NCBI GenBank assembly: GCA_018814505.1
Contig: JAHIZQ010000022.1
Location: 1-5,947 of the forward strand
Direction of reading: 5' to 3'
Origin: Candidatus Omnitrophota bacterium
GTDB taxonomy: Bacteria > Omnitrophota > Gorgyraeia > Tantalellales > Tantalellaceae
Length of the DNA: 5,947 bases
The position numbers and the translations under genes are program-made. The notes under the pieces were generated by a model. It made no database searches. It saw only the letters and a list, made by a program, of their open reading frames with translations, and had not been told where the DNA came from. Below are positions 4,672-5,947 of this stretch, one piece after another; the stretch's first letter is position 1, and each line of letters starts with the position of its first letter.

Positions 4672-5805
4672 GTCGCTGAGGCAACGCACACTAAAGCCGC
4701 ACGCCTTACTGCCGAAGTCGTACATGCCGCTATCACTACTGCCGAAGGCCAGGAAGCACCCGACGGTAGTGCTGCCCTGAGTACTGCTCCAGTAGTAGCC
4801 GTTCGAGCCTCTGTTGAGCAACGCGCCACTGCTGTTGTGGAGGAAGCCAGCGGCATGGAGTTTTAGAACTGAAGCATAAGTGCCTGTTGTAACATTATCG
4901 GCATCTGTCCACCCTCCTGTATTATCCGCATTTGTCCATTCCGTATTTGTCGGAAGGCGCCAGCCTGCCCCCAAGAGCAACATACATGGATCTTTGGCAG
5001 GGTCCCAACCCGTATAGGTGTTGTCATTTGTGGAATCCCAAGAAGTAGGCGCACTAGCGCGATAAAGAGAGCTGTCGTATTTCCACCCTGCTTTCCGGTT
5101 AAACTGCCAGTACCAGCCGGCAGAGGGCTCAGTGGAGTCATTCCAGGCCGTTGCCTGTTGGCTTGCGCCGAGGTTTTGCGTTATCCAGCATTTCGCGCTT
5201 CCGGTGAGGCTACTTTCCACTGTGCCATAAGTGACGGTTTTATCTACAGGCGCTGTGTCGCCGGCGGTGTGAGCGACAGTAAGATCGACTCCACATGCCC
5301 ATGGTGGCACCCATCCTGTTGCCGTTAGTGTTACAGTTAGGGTTTTTTCACCTTCAGAGGAACCTGAGGGCGGGGCTTTAAACCATAAACCGAATGCATA
5401 TGTACCATCCACTGCTAACTCGCTTTTTAATATTACGTCTATCCCTTTGATAAGCGTGCCTGCTGAATCGTTTTCTCTTAAAACAAATTCATTAGCAGTC
5501 GCGTTATTATTATCGTCTGTTGTCCTTGCTGTCCAGGTACTTGTACCTTCCGTAACTCTTATAAGTACGTCTTCAGTCCCGTCAGAAGATCCGGTTACTG
5601 TCCATTGATTTGCCGGGCTGGCGGTCTCGCTTTGCGCGCCTTTCGCGCCCAGCGCCCACGTCCCGCCGGTTACTGAAACAGATGCCCCGGCATGGGCATA
5701 CATGGCATTAAACAATGTACAACCTATGAAAACGCTTACCGCGAGAACCGAGCCCAGCCACGACTTAACGCACACCCCGTATGGTTTGCCCCCAAACTTC
5801 CTCAT
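4669..5805 (-). CDS. Secreted DGR target protein with Fib_succ_major C-terminal domain
   Basis: A 378-residue exported protein whose end is diversified by the DGR. Residues 1-39 form a signal peptide: basic start (MRKFGGK), hydrophobic core about 17-33, likely cleavage after AHA (37-39). Residues 40-165 are rich in Thr, Ser and Gly with alternating beta-type patterns (SVSVTGGTW, KTLTVTLTATGW) and probably form a beta-sandwich stalk; I do not recognise the family. From about 206 to the end lies a Fibrobacter-succinogenes-major-paralogous-type domain, a C-type-lectin-like fold: CWITQNLGA (206-214), GWYWQFNRKAGWKYDSSLY (230-248), GAGWRLPTNTEW (279-290), YYWSSTQ (337-343), GFSVRCLSD (370-378). 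The VR encodes residues 318-378, and changes cluster at 321-369. Start ATG 5805-5803 has GGAGGT 6 nt upstream. A lipobox reading around Cys29 is unlikely. Probable role: variable ligand binding outside the cell; ligand unknown. Confidence 0.9.
   Translation of the reverse strand: MRKFGGKPYGVCVKSWLGSVLAVSVFIGCTLFNAMYAHAGASVSVTGGTWALGAKGAQSETASPANQWTVTGSSDGTEDVLIRVTEGTSTWTARTTDDNNNATANEFVLRENDSAGTLIKGIDVILKSELAVDGTYAFGLWFKAPPSGSSEGEKTLTVTLTATGWVPPWACGVDLTVAHTAGDTAPVDKTVTYGTVESSLTGSAKCWITQNLGASQQATAWNDSTEPSAGWYWQFNRKAGWKYDSSLYRASAPTSWDSTNDNTYTGWDPAKDPCMLLLGAGWRLPTNTEWTNADNTGGWTDADNVTTGTYASVLKLHAAGFLHNSSGALLNRGSNGYYWSSTQGSTTVGCFLAFGSSDSGMYDFGSKACGFSVRCLSD
4671..4856 (-). repeat. DGR variable repeat (VR)
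   Basis: A 186-bp segment at the 3' end of the target gene, the recipient of TR-derived cDNA. Against the TR I count 26 substitutions at TR adenines, one at a non-adenine base and one extra codon. Examples on the coding strand are AAC to CAC, CTC, TAC, GGC, GTC, TTC and GCC, and TAC to TTC or TGC. Non-adenine positions are otherwise conserved, which is the DGR signature. The altered codons fall at residues 321, 323, 330, 337, 344, 348, 350, 351, 353, 355, 358, 360, 362-366 and 369. The repeat ends on the first base of the stop codon, with an unchanged 26-bp 3' block. Confidence 0.95.
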
Positions 5806-5840
5806 ATTTTTACCTCCGTTTATACTCTAGATTCCGCATT

Positions 5841-5879
5841 CCTTCGACTTCGCTCTCCCCCTCGACAAGCTCAGGACAG
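5841..5879. repeat. TTCGACTTCGCTC / TCGACAAGCTCAGGAC repeat pair
   Basis: CCTTCGACTTCGCTC (5841-5855) is followed directly by CTCGACAAGCTCAGGAC (5861-5877). Both match half-sites of a dispersed palindromic repeat (CCTTCGACAAGCTCAGG and relatives) that I recall as common between genes in many environmental bacterial genomes. It lies 36 bp upstream of the target gene start, in its probable leader. Identification is from memory of the motif, with only these copies in view. Confidence 0.45.
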
Positions 5880-5891
5880 ACAACTGCGAAA

Positions 5892-5905
5892 TGCCAAAAC
5901 TGGCA
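5892..5905. promoter_or_regulatory. Small dyad upstream of the target gene
   Basis: TGCCA and TGGCA form a 5-bp inverted repeat around AAAC, about 87 bp upstream of the target ATG. It could be a regulator site. No convincing -35/-10 pair was found in 5806-5947; TATAAA occurs 1 bp before the GGAGGT ribosome binding site (minus strand), too close for a normal start. The target's promoter is probably beyond the window or non-canonical. Confidence 0.2.
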
Positions 5906-5947
5906 CATGGATTCTTCTATCGTAGTGGACGAAAAAAAATGGCTAAA

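Noticed and set aside
4483..4866. Plus-strand ORF, and a second minus-strand frame at 4653-4856, over the VR
   Set aside because: Ala/Thr/Val-rich shadows of the VR coding frame, lacking ribosome binding sites.
4863..5141. Second minus-strand ORF inside the target gene
   Set aside because: Alternate frame of the Fib_succ_major domain, which is clearly coded in the main frame.
5892..5910. Possible sigma54 promoter around TGGCA
   Set aside because: The GG and GC elements do not have the required 12-bp offset.
5692..5925. Plus-strand ORF over the target leader
   Set aside because: Antisense to the signal peptide and dispersed repeat; no domain or start signal.
5939..5947. Plus-strand ATGGCTAAA at the window edge as a gene start
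   Set aside because: Only three codons visible and no Shine-Dalgarno before the A run; cannot be supported.

Overview
The window is bacterial chromosomal DNA, and every convincing gene is on the minus strand. Its main content is a complete diversity-generating retroelement (DGR) next to a small translation/housekeeping operon. In transcription order (high to low coordinates) the layout is: a secreted target protein with a C-terminal variable repeat (VR, 4671-4856); a MutS-like accessory ORF (4078-4608); the template repeat (TR, 3735-3917); a strong hairpin (3681-3718); avd (3279-3662); the DGR reverse transcriptase (2021-3286); then a separate promoter and a DUF5679 zinc-ribbon gene, rsfS and a partial argS that runs off the low-coordinate edge.

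The DGR call rests on four signals read directly from the bases. (1) TR and VR are a near-identical pair, 183 and 186 bp, in the same orientation. I counted 26 substitutions at TR adenines against one at another base. (2) The RT carries the DGR-type motif-B block GLPIGNLTSQ and a YVDD active site. (3) A 127-residue four-helix Avd-like protein sits just upstream of the RT and overlaps it by 8 bp. (4) The VR is the last part of a Fib_succ_major (C-type-lectin-like) domain in a protein with a signal peptide. The inferred cycle is: TR RNA is copied with adenine mutagenesis by RT plus Avd, and the cDNA replaces the VR, diversifying up to 18 residues of an exported binding surface. The MutS-domain-I-like protein between VR and TR is a probable third accessory factor.

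Unusual details include a one-codon length difference between VR and TR inside an AAC run, one non-adenine mismatch, a 15-bp hairpin separating TR from avd-rt, a GC hairpin and 9-bp direct repeats just behind the VR, and an 11-bp perfect inverted repeat overlapping the -10 of the DUF5679-rsfS-argS promoter.

The organism cannot be fixed from this window. A DGR with a Fib_succ_major target, a DUF5679 zinc ribbon and a moderately AT-rich background fit an uncultured lineage such as Omnitrophota or a candidate-phyla-radiation bacterium, but that is a guess. TGA is used as a stop codon (avd and the target gene), so the standard code applies. The target gene looks more GC-rich than its neighbours. 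No tRNA, rRNA, CRISPR array or intact insertion sequence was seen.
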